DNA from: Palsa-1400 sp036501625
GTDB taxonomy: Bacteria > Verrucomicrobiota > Verrucomicrobiia > Limisphaerales > Palsa-1400
Assembly: GCA_036501625.1 (NCBI GenBank)
Contig: DASXZY010000079.1
Span: forward strand, 186,001 to 250,000
DNA: 64,000 bases
Direction: 5' to 3'
Under the pieces are notes generated by a model. That model made no database searches. It had not been told where the DNA came from and saw only the letters and a list, made by a program, of their open reading frames with translations. Made by a program: the position numbers and the translations under genes. Each line of letters opens with the position of its first letter. Position 1 is the first letter of the stretch. Positions 41,929-50,697 of this stretch are shown in pieces.

Positions 41929-44855
41929 AAGGCGCCCTCGAAGAACGGCGGCAGAATCCGGCCGGCCAAGGCGGCGGGAAAGCCGGTGGCGCTCAGAGTT
42001 TGCGCCAGCAATTGGCGCCGGTCTCCGGAAAAAGCCAGGAGCGGAGAATATGGCAGCGGATCGGCCAGCGCCGCGTAGGAACCGCCGCGGGGGTCTTTGC
42101 GCAACAGTATCACGGCCGCGCCGTCGCGATTCCACCCGCACAATTCTGATGGCAGCCCCGCCAGCGCGCGCGGCGCCGGATGGCCGGCGTCATCCATAAA
42201 ACCGGCGAAGACGAATCCGCGCGAACACGTTTCTCGCACCAATTGCTGCAAGAAACGAGCCTGCTTTTCCAGCGGAACGGCGGCGGCCTTCGCGAAAAAT
42301 TCTTCCAGCGGCCGTTCCAGCCGGTCGCTCCGGTCCGGCACCAGCCAATCCCCGCTCTGGATGTCTTTGGCTCCAAGCTCCGTCAGCCCCTGGACGTATG
42401 CCGCCGCGTTGGGCGCCCACGTCAAACCCCACTCGCTGGGCCGCAGTCCCGCGACGGCCAGCAGCTTGAAAATGACGAACGCGCGAAAGACGGCGCTGGA
42501 GTTTGTGTCCTGGTTCAATTGGTCAATAATTTGCAGGATCGGTTTTTGGTAATTGCCCGTGTTCGCGTCGATCAATTGGCCCAGGCCGAGGCGCTCGTAA
42601 CTGTCGCATTCCGAAAGGCGTTTCAACCACCGGACGTCGCTGTAATCCCAATCGCTGTAAGACGTATGAATGAAACGCAACCGGTCGCGGTACTTGGCGG
42701 GATCATCCACCATGCCAGCTTCGTTGCCGCTGTTGTCGGGCGCGATCTTGCCCTGCACAAAGACCGGATGGGAAACGCTCCCGTTGCCAGGCCGGTCCTT
42801 GGCCACCAATTCGTAAGCGTTAACGTCCGTCACGTTTTTGTCGTCGCGCAATTTGAAATACAGGTCCTTCTCCTGGCTGGTCGGCTGTTCCGGCATGAGG
42901 CTCGCGTTCCAGCCCGTCACGTTGGTCAGGGAATCCCAAGCCGCGCGGTCGTTGGGCAAGAGCAATTGGCCCAGCAACATTTCCTGGTCGATCCGCAAGC
43001 TGTCCACCCGCTCCGCGCTCGCCTTTTGCGCCGTGCTGGCCAGCGGGGAAAGCGCCAATTGATCCATACCCGCGAGATATTCCTCCAGCGATGAAGCGCG
43101 GCCCAGCGCGTCTTGCGACTGGTCCCATTTTTCAACGGTAGTTGACAAATCGCCGATCTTGTTGGTCAGCCGGCCAAACCGGTCCGCCATTTCCGCCGGC
43201 AACGGCGGCGGCGACGCCTCCAGCGCCGCGACATCTGGAGGCAGCATCGCTTGAAGTTGCGAAATCGCCGCGCGCACCGCCGCGGCGCCATTGCCGGCGT
43301 CGAGCGCGCCCGCGGCCTGCTCCGCCTTGTCCAACACACGGCCCAATTCGCCGTTGCGGAATGCCTTCCATTGCGCGTCCCACGCGCCGAGCGCGCCGGC
43401 CGCAGCGGATTTGTATTCCGGCGCGAGCTGGTTCAGCGCCTGCTCGCAACTGGCGCGGTCCGCTCCGGCTTGGGCCGGGTCGCCGCGAAAACCCGCCGCC
43501 GCAATTTGTTGCAATCCGGCCAGTTTCCGGTCGAAGTCCTGTTTCAATTCCTTCTCGCGCGCCACGAAATCTTTGGCCTGGCTGAGACTGTCGGCCATTT
43601 TCGGATTGGACTTCCATGACGCCGGCGCCCGGGACATCAAATTCTCGGTCTCGGAAACATTGCGCGCCGATGCCAATTGTTTGAAGCGCTGCTCGTAATT
43701 CTGCTGGCGCTGCCATCGCAAAACAAACGGCGTGGACGCGCCAATTGCGGCCAGGATAACCAACAAGACCGCCACGTTGAGAACGCGCCCGCGCGCCTTG
43801 GCGGCCCGCATTTGCGATTGCAGCCACTCGCGCCCTTGCTGGCATCGGTCCTCCAAACCGTCCGGCAGCGGTTTTCCAAATCGTCCGGCCTCCTCCTGTT
43901 TGGACGCCAGCGTTTCAAACATCGCCGCGGCGTCCGCCTTGTTCAACGTCGCGGCGGTATCGCGTCGGGCCGCAATGGAACCTGCCTCAAATTCCAGCGC
44001 CGAAACCGCGCGGCGAAAATCCTGCTCAGCCGTCCATGCGGCGCGCTGTTGGCCGGTCCATTCCTCCAAAGCCGTCCAGGTGTCAGCATCGGCGTCGGGC
44101 AGCCGAAGGTTGTAGCGGGTGGCGGTGGCGTGGATTTCTTCGACAGCCACTTCCGCCTCCTCCCAAAGCCCTTGCTGCCGGAGTTCTTCGGCCCGGCGAA
44201 TCATCCGCTGGCAGCGGAAAATCTGCGCCTGCTGCCAGGCTGGGTGCGATGACGGCACCGGCAGGCCGGACGCTTCAAGCTGCTCCAGGGCCGCCTCGAT
44301 GCTGGCGGGGTCGCCGGCCGTCACCAATTGCTTGAGGCTCTCGAGTTTGACTCGCAATAGCTTTTCTTCGAGGCGTTTCAATTCCTCCTTGGTGTTGGGA
44401 TCGGAAGGGTTCAGGCGCGAAATCACCTTCAAAATTGAAAACGCGCGCGCGTCATCGTTCTCCATGACGGCCCGGCGGTAATCGCGGTAAAAGGGGTGAT
44501 CGCTGGCAATGCCTTTGCCGTAAGTCTCGTTCAGCAACCGGATGTATTTGTCATAGAACGGCTCGCTCCAGGGCAGTTGGTGGCCCTGGCAGTGCGCGCG
44601 CCATTCCGCCGCCTGCCGAAAACTGAGCAGCGTGATGAGGTCCATCAGCGGCGGCGCTGTCTCGGCCAATTGCAGCGCCTGGAGAAACTGCCCCGCCTCG
44701 ATCATGAGCGCGCATTGTTCCAGCCTGCGGTTGGCGGCGCGGCAAATCTCGGCGTAATCGTGCGCCAGCTTGGCCGTTTGCGTATCCGAGGACGGTTGCG
44801 CGGCCATCTCGGCGATCTTGCGCACCATCCGCTCGGTTTGCGTCAATGTCATCAT
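41925..44855 (-). CDS. Large alpha-helical membrane protein of the GTPase operon
   Basis: 976 residues from ATG 44855. An N-terminal soluble helical, TPR-like region (about 1-350) with many charged helices precedes one membrane span (about 360-382, VLNVAVLLVILAAIGASTPF). A long coiled-coil stretch (about 385-620) follows, then a C-terminal region with more strands and turns (about 620-976). I do not recognise a named family. Its place between the GAP1-type gene (13-base gap) and the GYF-TM2 gene (overlap) suggests it is a structural part of the same complex, perhaps linking the cytosolic GTPase to the channel. Confidence 0.75.
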   Translation of the reverse strand: MMTLTQTERMVRKIAEMAAQPSSDTQTAKLAHDYAEICRAANRRLEQCALMIEAGQFLQALQLAETAPPLMDLITLLSFRQAAEWRAHCQGHQLPWSEPFYDKYIRLLNETYGKGIASDHPFYRDYRRAVMENDDARAFSILKVISRLNPSDPNTKEELKRLEEKLLRVKLESLKQLVTAGDPASIEAALEQLEASGLPVPSSHPAWQQAQIFRCQRMIRRAEELRQQGLWEEAEVAVEEIHATATRYNLRLPDADADTWTALEEWTGQQRAAWTAEQDFRRAVSALEFEAGSIAARRDTAATLNKADAAAMFETLASKQEEAGRFGKPLPDGLEDRCQQGREWLQSQMRAAKARGRVLNVAVLLVILAAIGASTPFVLRWQRQQNYEQRFKQLASARNVSETENLMSRAPASWKSNPKMADSLSQAKDFVAREKELKQDFDRKLAGLQQIAAAGFRGDPAQAGADRASCEQALNQLAPEYKSAAAGALGAWDAQWKAFRNGELGRVLDKAEQAAGALDAGNGAAAVRAAISQLQAMLPPDVAALEASPPPLPAEMADRFGRLTNKIGDLSTTVEKWDQSQDALGRASSLEEYLAGMDQLALSPLASTAQKASAERVDSLRIDQEMLLGQLLLPNDRAAWDSLTNVTGWNASLMPEQPTSQEKDLYFKLRDDKNVTDVNAYELVAKDRPGNGSVSHPVFVQGKIAPDNSGNEAGMVDDPAKYRDRLRFIHTSYSDWDYSDVRWLKRLSECDSYERLGLGQLIDANTGNYQKPILQIIDQLNQDTNSSAVFRAFVIFKLLAVAGLRPSEWGLTWAPNAAAYVQGLTELGAKDIQSGDWLVPDRSDRLERPLEEFFAKAAAVPLEKQARFLQQLVRETCSRGFVFAGFMDDAGHPAPRALAGLPSELCGWNRDGAAVILLRKDPRGGSYAALADPLPYSPLLAFSGDRRQLLAQTLSATGFPAALAGRILPPFFEGAL

Positions 44856-44868
44856 GATCAAGAATACT

Positions 44869-47223
44869 CTACGGCCCCTCAAAACGAATCATTTTCACGG
44901 CCTCCCCGGCCCGCGCCGGATCGGCAATGCACAGCGCCACAAATCCCACCTGCTCCATTTCCGCCTGCCGCTTCCGCACGAGGTCCAGTCGGTCCCGCGT
45001 TTCCTCCAGTTCCTTGAGCGACCGCCATGTGCCAAAAAAATAATTCGTCGTTCCGCCCGCGCAAGCCACGGTCAGCATGGCCTGGTTTGCGGGCTGCGCG
45101 TCGGTCCAAATATTATATAGCTCCTGCAGCCGGCCGGCCACCGCCTCCGGTTGGCCGGAATCAAAGTCGTCGTGCCACTTCTTGATCCACGATTTCTTCG
45201 GCGCGGCCTCTCTCAACGCGGCGAGATAATCCAGAAAATGCTTGGCCGTGAGGTTGTTGGAGGCGTAAGCCGGGAAGCTCGCCAAATCGGCGTTCGTCTC
45301 CAGGAACGCTCCCAGCGGCGCGCCCAACGGCTTGGCCAGCGCGGCCTCTTTTTGCTCCAGGCCCTCGCCTTGCGCCTGCAAACGTTTGGCGATGCGGTCG
45401 AAATCCAATTCGCAGCCAAACAGCGGCGTCTCATTGGGAGGCCAGTCTTGGTAAAGGTAGCGCGAACCGCCCACACGCCCCTGGAGCCACGGCTGAAGCT
45501 GCCAATGGCCTGTCAATAAAGTAAAATTGGTCTTTAGGCACTCGCGCATCGCGCGGGCCAGCGAAGCGTCCACCTCCTGATGGTTGTCGAGCACGAATGT
45601 TCGCGCCAACCGCAGCGGATGCGGCGGATTCGTCTTATTGACAATGAGCAGCCGAAAGGGGTCTCCGCCGGCGGAGGCCGAAAATCCAAAGTGCATGGAA
45701 AAAGCATGGGGCGCGTTCGGCTTAAAGCTGGCGTGGCACCGCAACGGCGCGCTCGGGCTCGCGAGCCAGTTGGCATAATCGAACCGGCACTCCAGGCCGG
45801 GTGTTGAAGCGGCAAAACATTCGTTCGTTCGCGCCGCCACGTTCATCGGCGCGCCCGGCGGAGAATCCCAATGGTCCGCGGCGACTGTCAGATGAATATC
45901 GCCGGGCACAAGATCCAAATGGTCGTAACGGTGCAGCAGATTTTGCAAGCGGACGATGGAATCGATCGGCAGGGTGAAATCGCTCACGTTCGCGGCGGCC
46001 AAAATATAGGTCGGGCCATCCCCAACCAAGTCGTCCAATGACTTCGCATCCGCCGCGGCGGTGTCGTCCGCGGGAGCCTTCGGCGGCGGCTCGACGGCGG
46101 AAGACGATTTGGGTTCGGCCGGAGGAGGCTGCCTCCCCTGCTCCGCCGCCCGGTTTCCCGAATTGCTTTTGATTAAAGCCAGCACCACCAGCACGGCCGC
46201 GAAAATTCCCAAGCCCGCGAGCGTGGCCGAATTGATGTGGACGCGAAAGCCGGGCTGCCCGGCCGGCCTTTTCAAGCGAACATTTTCCACCATCGGCGGG
46301 GGCGAAGAAACGTCCCGGCCGCCAGCGTCGCGCCTCAGCCTGAGGGCTGGCCTCTGCTCCGGCGCGGGCGGGTCGTTTGCGGCCGGCAGAGCCGCTGGCG
46401 GCGGCGGCGGCGGCCTTGATGGCTCGCGAGCCTTCTTGACAAGGTCATTGGCGGGCAAGCGCACCGAGCGCAGCGCGAGCATCGGAGCCGAGCGCGTCAG
46501 CGCCTGGCGCCAGGCAGGCGTGTTTTCCTGGCAGGCCCGCCACTGAAAATCGTTCGGATTATCCTCCGCCTGCAGAAAACTTGTAAACGTGTGCCGCCAC
46601 GGCCGCAATGGAAATTGCCCGTTCAAATTCAGCAATTGCAGCGTCTCGCAATACATTTGCAGAACCTGCTCTTCGCTTCCCGCCGGGCTTAGCAGATAAC
46701 AGCCCCGCACGCATTCGCTTTCCAACAATCCGGCCGCCCTGCCCGCATCGCCCGTCAGGGCCGCCCAGGTCTGCGCGGGCAGCGAGTTTTTTCCCGCCGC
46801 GGCCAGGCTCGCCGCGTCCACCTCTCCCAGCAGCCGCGGCTCGCCTTGCCAGGAAGCCAGCCAGCCCGGCCAGCGCCGCAGAATGGATGCCGGCGATGGC
46901 AGGCGCGCCAATTCCTCCGCCTGGAAAATCAGGTGATGCGCCAGGTGATTGGTGCGCGCCGTGAAGTCCAAGCCGCAAGGCTGAATGCGTGTCAAGACGT
47001 AATATTTCGCGCCCCGCAAATCCAGCACACGGAAGGCGGAGATAACCGGATTGCGCCCGGCCGTGGCGGCTTCAGCCACGCGGAGATAATGATACGAACT
47101 GATTTGCTCCAGCCGCGGCACGAGCGCCTCCCGCAAATCGGAGTTGCGCGCCACCGTGCAAAATCCCGACTGCCCGGACAACAGCCCTCGCGGCGCGCTG
47201 GTATAGATCAGTTGCCAGGCCAT
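44869..47223 (-). CDS. GTPase-associated protein 1 (GAP1-N2-like) with membrane span
   Basis: 784 residues. The N-terminus LIYTSAPRGLLSGQSGFCTV, followed by LEQISSYHYLR, is the signature of the GTPase-associated protein 1 N-terminal domain type 2. The domain runs to about residue 230. A proline-rich linker, one span (about 330-352, LAGLGIFAAVLVVLALI) and a second low-complexity linker lead to a C-terminal region of about 360 residues that I do not recognise. From family knowledge, GAP1 proteins are encoded beside TRAFAC-type GTPases in predicted NTP-dependent signalling or conflict systems. It starts 6 bases after the GTPase gene, which fits. Its biochemical activity is unknown. Confidence 0.82.
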   Translation of the reverse strand: MAWQLIYTSAPRGLLSGQSGFCTVARNSDLREALVPRLEQISSYHYLRVAEAATAGRNPVISAFRVLDLRGAKYYVLTRIQPCGLDFTARTNHLAHHLIFQAEELARLPSPASILRRWPGWLASWQGEPRLLGEVDAASLAAAGKNSLPAQTWAALTGDAGRAAGLLESECVRGCYLLSPAGSEEQVLQMYCETLQLLNLNGQFPLRPWRHTFTSFLQAEDNPNDFQWRACQENTPAWRQALTRSAPMLALRSVRLPANDLVKKAREPSRPPPPPPAALPAANDPPAPEQRPALRLRRDAGGRDVSSPPPMVENVRLKRPAGQPGFRVHINSATLAGLGIFAAVLVVLALIKSNSGNRAAEQGRQPPPAEPKSSSAVEPPPKAPADDTAAADAKSLDDLVGDGPTYILAAANVSDFTLPIDSIVRLQNLLHRYDHLDLVPGDIHLTVAADHWDSPPGAPMNVAARTNECFAASTPGLECRFDYANWLASPSAPLRCHASFKPNAPHAFSMHFGFSASAGGDPFRLLIVNKTNPPHPLRLARTFVLDNHQEVDASLARAMRECLKTNFTLLTGHWQLQPWLQGRVGGSRYLYQDWPPNETPLFGCELDFDRIAKRLQAQGEGLEQKEAALAKPLGAPLGAFLETNADLASFPAYASNNLTAKHFLDYLAALREAAPKKSWIKKWHDDFDSGQPEAVAGRLQELYNIWTDAQPANQAMLTVACAGGTTNYFFGTWRSLKELEETRDRLDLVRKRQAEMEQVGFVALCIADPARAGEAVKMIRFEGP

Positions 47224-47229
47224 GGGCGT

Positions 47230-49008
47230 TCATTGGCTCGGCACCAACGCGGGTTCCGCGCACGAAAGAAGCCACACGATCGGCGCCTCCACTTGAAACG
47301 GCCGCAATTGACGCGGGTCCGGCACGTAATCGCCCGGCCCCAGTTTCACCGGCGCGTGGCCGAACGAACTCACCGGAAAAAACAGCACTCGCCGGCTGAT
47401 GGATTCGGCATTGGCCACAATGGGAGGGCAGACGCGTTTCATCAATTCGCGCACCAGGCCGGAGTTATGTTCCAACGCCTCCAAATCCAGCCGGCCATCG
47501 GCCATTGGCGGGCGCAGGCGATCGGCCCCCAGCAGGTGAATCCACGAATCGCATTTGCCGATGAGCATGGCCAGCGGCGTATCGATGCGATCGAGCAAAT
47601 CCAGGTGCAGCAATTTGGCAATCCGCACTTTCATTTCTGAAAGGATGACTCCTTGCTGGTCCAGGGCCGGCTTTTCCATTTGCGGGTCCTCCCGGTCGGA
47701 AATGACGTGCCGGAAATCCGGGCTGTTAAACGGGTCAAATAAAAAAACAATCCCCGACGAACTCGCCACGTGCTGCGCCCCAGGCGATTCGGCCGAATCG
47801 CGCCCCGGCTGAAAATGCTCCCCGGCGTTGTCGTAAAAAATGAGCGCGCAACGCCGGGATTCGTCCTGGGTCGAAACGACGGAATAGACGAACGGCTTGG
47901 GCAGCGCGACCATGCGCCCAAAACGCGGCAGCCGCACATACATGCCCCCTTCCAATTGCGTCTTGGCCAGCCGCGCCCCTTCCGGAGATTGCGCTCCGAA
48001 AAGCGTCTGCCTCATTTCGTTGAGCAGCGCGTTGCCAGCCGGATCGGCATCCTGAATCACGACCCCAAAATTCTCATACAAGCTGGGCGGCAGCATCTTC
48101 ATCAACACACTCAGATAGTAAGATTTGCCTGCGCTTTGGTCGCCCACGATGGAAATGATATGCTGCGGCATCTCGGTGAAACCCGGCGGCAGCGCGCGCC
48201 GGCAATGCGGACAGGCGATCTCCGTGCAGGGAAGCCCCAAGGCATCCAGCGCCTGGCCGCGGTCGTTAAAGCGCGTGGCCAGGAATCGTTGCGGCGCATC
48301 CTCGCCCAGCACCGGGTCGCCGCGCAGTGAATCATGCGTGGCCAGGTGCATGATCTCGCCCAAATCGAACTTGAGCCAGCAGACTGGGCACGTCAACAAT
48401 CGCGGTTCCTGCTCGGTAATGGTTGACAGCGCCTCCGCCGACGGCTCGGACCGCGCGGCCGCCTCCAGCGACGCAGCCACTTCAAAAGCGTCCTGGAGAA
48501 AAAATCCTTTGGTCAATCCAGCCGGCTGCACCAGCGTCAGCGGATGCCGCTGCTGTTCTTTGGCGAACTTGCACAATTCTGCCAGGCCCATCGGGCCATC
48601 GACGCGCTGGCTGGCTGGGTCATGCAGCGTCCATTGCGTGCAATCGAGGCTCTTGACCCATTCCTCCATCTTGCGCCCGCCGCGCAAAGCCAGGAAATGC
48701 GCGCCCACTTTGACCGCGTAATCCCTGTCCGGCGCCAGCGGACAAAACTCAATCGGCTCGCCATCGACGAACAGCGCCAGCGCGGGGTCTTGTTTAATGA
48801 GGCACAAGCCGTGCCCTTTGACTTGATTGATGGAGCAATGCCGCTCCGCGACACCTTGCGAAGCCAGTTTCAAATCGACCCCCTCCCCTGCCCCGATTTC
48901 GAAGGGCAACTGCTCGACCTGGCGGGATTCGCCGGTCAGGCAATCCACCGCCATCCACTCCGCCTTGCGCAACACATCAAACACACGAAACGCCTTTTGA
49001 CTTGCCAC
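47230..49008 (-). CDS. FHA-like/GYF-like/zinc-ribbon P-loop GTPase
   Basis: 592 residues from a GTG. Residues about 30-110 resemble an FHA domain (EIGAGEGVDLKLASQGVAER, HCSINQ, GLCLI). Residues about 122-180 resemble a GYF_2 domain (WTLHDPASQRVDGPMGLAEL). A zinc ribbon follows, with CPVC at about 226 and CPHC at about 273. The P-loop GDQSAGKSYY is at about 288, with LIFYDNAGEHF as the switch II/Walker B equivalent and LIGKCDSW as a degenerate NKxD. This resembles the TRAFAC-clade double-GTPase family associated with GAP1 proteins. FHA-like input suggests sensing of phosphothreonine from a kinase. First gene of the nine-gene operon. Confidence 0.85.
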   Translation of the reverse strand: MASQKAFRVFDVLRKAEWMAVDCLTGESRQVEQLPFEIGAGEGVDLKLASQGVAERHCSINQVKGHGLCLIKQDPALALFVDGEPIEFCPLAPDRDYAVKVGAHFLALRGGRKMEEWVKSLDCTQWTLHDPASQRVDGPMGLAELCKFAKEQQRHPLTLVQPAGLTKGFFLQDAFEVAASLEAAARSEPSAEALSTITEQEPRLLTCPVCWLKFDLGEIMHLATHDSLRGDPVLGEDAPQRFLATRFNDRGQALDALGLPCTEIACPHCRRALPPGFTEMPQHIISIVGDQSAGKSYYLSVLMKMLPPSLYENFGVVIQDADPAGNALLNEMRQTLFGAQSPEGARLAKTQLEGGMYVRLPRFGRMVALPKPFVYSVVSTQDESRRCALIFYDNAGEHFQPGRDSAESPGAQHVASSSGIVFLFDPFNSPDFRHVISDREDPQMEKPALDQQGVILSEMKVRIAKLLHLDLLDRIDTPLAMLIGKCDSWIHLLGADRLRPPMADGRLDLEALEHNSGLVRELMKRVCPPIVANAESISRRVLFFPVSSFGHAPVKLGPGDYVPDPRQLRPFQVEAPIVWLLSCAEPALVPSQ

Positions 49009-49040
49009 GACAAACTATATGCAGTCGCCCCGCCGGGCAA

Positions 49041-49062
49041 GGCAAAATCCCGGCAAAATCCC
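49041..49062 (+). repeat. Perfect 11-bp tandem repeat between divergent genes
   Basis: GGCAAAATCCC occurs twice head to tail in the 87 bases between the GTPase operon and the divergent coiled-coil gene. One helical turn spacing makes it a candidate operator for either promoter. Confidence 0.5.
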
Positions 49063-49095
49063 GGCAGCCATCCTTAAAATTCCCTGCTGGCCCGG

Positions 49096-50034
49096 GTGCT
49101 GTTCGCCATCCTGTGCGTCGCGCTGGGCGGCGTGACATTCACCCGCGCCGCCGAGGACCCTGAACCGGTGGTTGCGAACATTGGGCCTCAGCCCGCCTCC
49201 ATCAATGCCGCTCCTGCCGCTCCCCTGCCACTGCCGAAGTCCAGCTCCGGCTATGCCCTGGAGTATGTCAAACAAACAAGCCTGCTCGACCAGCTTGCGC
49301 GGATGAAAACCAATGATTACGATGGGTTCATCCAGGCCCTGTCGATCACCTCGCCGGACGCCATTTTGAATTCGCTCCTCGCGCAGCAGTTGGACAATGA
49401 GATCAAGCTCGCCGCGCTGAGAGCAAGCCCAAGCAAAGAGACGCCGCAAATCCGGAAGGGGGCGGCCATCACCCGCGAAATCAAGCAAAAGATCAAACAG
49501 CGCGCCGATGGAATTCTGGCGGGAATGTCCATTCAGGCCAACGCTTTCAAGGCCGCCGCCGCCGAGGATCTTGGCAGGTACCAAATGCAATCCGTCGAAC
49601 TAGTCAAGATTGTCGAAGAGTGGTCCCATCGGAGGGTGCTTGCGAAAGCCGATTATCTGGAATACAGCAACCTGCTGTCACATCTCCAAGGATTGCCCCG
49701 AAAGGAATTGACTGCGGCTTTGACGACAGCTTTTTCCCATCAGACGGACTCCAAAATGGCTGACGTTTCCGAGCGCCTCCAAGCGGCGAAGGCGAAAGTG
49801 GTGCAAGCCGAGTCCCAATACGGGCCGAATTCCCCGATCGTTAAAGCAGCCCAAAAGGAGCTTGAGAATGCGCGAAGCGCTTATGAAACGAAGATTGACG
49901 ACGTGTTGGCCGGCATTCGAAGCCGGGTGAACGAAGACCAAGCGTATCTCGCTATCATTGACAAGGAACTTGGCGACGCGAAGGATCGCCTCAACATGGA
50001 ACTGGAAAAGGAAAAATCCGCCCGCGGACTTTGA
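49096..50034 (+). CDS. Exported coiled-coil protein
   Basis: 312 residues from a GTG; an in-frame stop 21 bases upstream limits alternatives. The signal peptide is MLFAILCVALGGVTFTRAA. The mature protein is almost wholly helical. Residues about 220-312 form a coiled coil (SERLQAAKAKVVQAESQYGP, NSPIVKAAQKELENA) resembling the periplasmic helices of GumC/Wzz-type chain-length proteins, but no transmembrane pair or kinase domain is present. Function unknown. It is divergent from the GTPase operon across an 87-base region with a tandem repeat, so the two may share regulation. Confidence 0.7.
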   Translation: MLFAILCVALGGVTFTRAAEDPEPVVANIGPQPASINAAPAAPLPLPKSSSGYALEYVKQTSLLDQLARMKTNDYDGFIQALSITSPDAILNSLLAQQLDNEIKLAALRASPSKETPQIRKGAAITREIKQKIKQRADGILAGMSIQANAFKAAAAEDLGRYQMQSVELVKIVEEWSHRRVLAKADYLEYSNLLSHLQGLPRKELTAALTTAFSHQTDSKMADVSERLQAAKAKVVQAESQYGPNSPIVKAAQKELENARSAYETKIDDVLAGIRSRVNEDQAYLAIIDKELGDAKDRLNMELEKEKSARGL

Positions 50035-50067
50035 CGGCCTGCCATTTCGCCATTGGCTCGGTCCAAT

Positions 50068-50271
50068 TCAACTTGCCGCCTCTTGGAAAGGCGGGCGGAA
50101 GTTCCGATATTTTGGGCCGCGCGCCTGTCTTGGAGCCCCTGCATTGGCCGAACCCTTTTCCGCGAAATGGAAACCGGCCTCGTCCTCGAATCCTTCGGGC
50201 GCTTCCCGATTAACCAATTCGCGCAGTTTTGCGACAACGGCAGCCTTTCCCTGAATTAGTGTGTTCCGCAT
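50068..50271 (-). CDS. Small conserved-looking protein with its own promoter
   Basis: 67 residues from ATG 50271, chosen because AGGTGAT lies four bases upstream; an in-frame ATG at 50301 is also possible. The N-terminal half is an amphipathic helix (GKAAVVAKLRELVNREAPEG) followed by FEDEAGFHFAEKG, a pattern I associate with small verrucomicrobial proteins of unknown function. The C-terminus is basic and disordered. A sigma-70-like promoter and an inverted repeat lie just upstream. Confidence 0.5.
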   Translation of the reverse strand: MRNTLIQGKAAVVAKLRELVNREAPEGFEDEAGFHFAEKGSANAGAPRQARGPKYRNFRPPFQEAAS

Positions 50272-50303
50272 AAAATCACCTATCTGCGGACATTTAATCA
50301 TAC

Positions 50304-50326
50304 ATCTCTATAATGTCAATAGAGAT
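50304..50326. repeat. 8-bp perfect inverted repeat (operator-like)
   Basis: ATCTCTAT and ATAGAGAT separated by seven bases. It covers the expected transcription start of the small gene below it and touches its -10, the usual place for a repressor site. It could also be a small hairpin. Confidence 0.4.
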
Positions 50327-50352
50327 TATATGTTTTTGCGAATAATCCTCAA
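50325..50352 (-). promoter_or_regulatory. Sigma-70-type promoter for the small gene
   Basis: On the minus strand a -35 TTGAGG (50352-50347) is 16 bases from a perfect -10 TATAAT (50330-50325). Transcription would start near 50318, about 45 bases before ATG 50271. Confidence 0.5.
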
Positions 50353-50374
50353 CCAAGGCAACTTGGCCCTTCTA

Positions 50375-50677
50375 TCAGGCATCCTCCACCAAGGGTGAAT
50401 CGTAATGTTCCACGACCGGGAATGGTTCGTAGAAGTGATGCAACAGCTCGCGCCAACGCTGGTACTCAGGCGATTGCCTGAAACCAACAGTGTGCGCCTC
50501 CAACGTCTGCCACCTTACCAGCAAAATGTAACGATTTGGCTTCTCCAGGCTGCGGCGCAACTCATGCGAAATATAGCCCTGCCTCGATGCGATGATGGGC
50601 GACGCCTGCCGAAACGCCGCCTCAAAATCCTCACACGCGCCCCCGCCAATATCCAAAACGGCGACTTCAAGGATCAT
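50375..50677 (-). CDS. ABM-family (antibiotic biosynthesis monooxygenase-like) protein
   Basis: 100 residues from ATG 50677. It is a single ferredoxin-like domain: MILEVAVLDI strand, a helix (CEDFEAAFRQASPIIASRQG), YISHELRRSLEKPNRYILLV and RWQTLEAHTVGFRQSPEYQRW. This is the layout of the ABM dimeric alpha/beta barrel family, which includes small monooxygenases and haem-degrading enzymes. Catalytic residues vary, so the substrate is open. It starts 20 bases after the stop of the propeller gene and is probably co-transcribed with it. Confidence 0.8.
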   Translation of the reverse strand: MILEVAVLDIGGGACEDFEAAFRQASPIIASRQGYISHELRRSLEKPNRYILLVRWQTLEAHTVGFRQSPEYQRWRELLHHFYEPFPVVEHYDSPLVEDA

Positions 50678-50697
50678 AGTTTTGGCCGGCGCCGCGC

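Noticed and set aside
49009..49030. TATAGT as a -10 for the GTPase operon
   Set aside because: It is only five bases from the start codon and has no acceptable -35, so it would require a leaderless mRNA.
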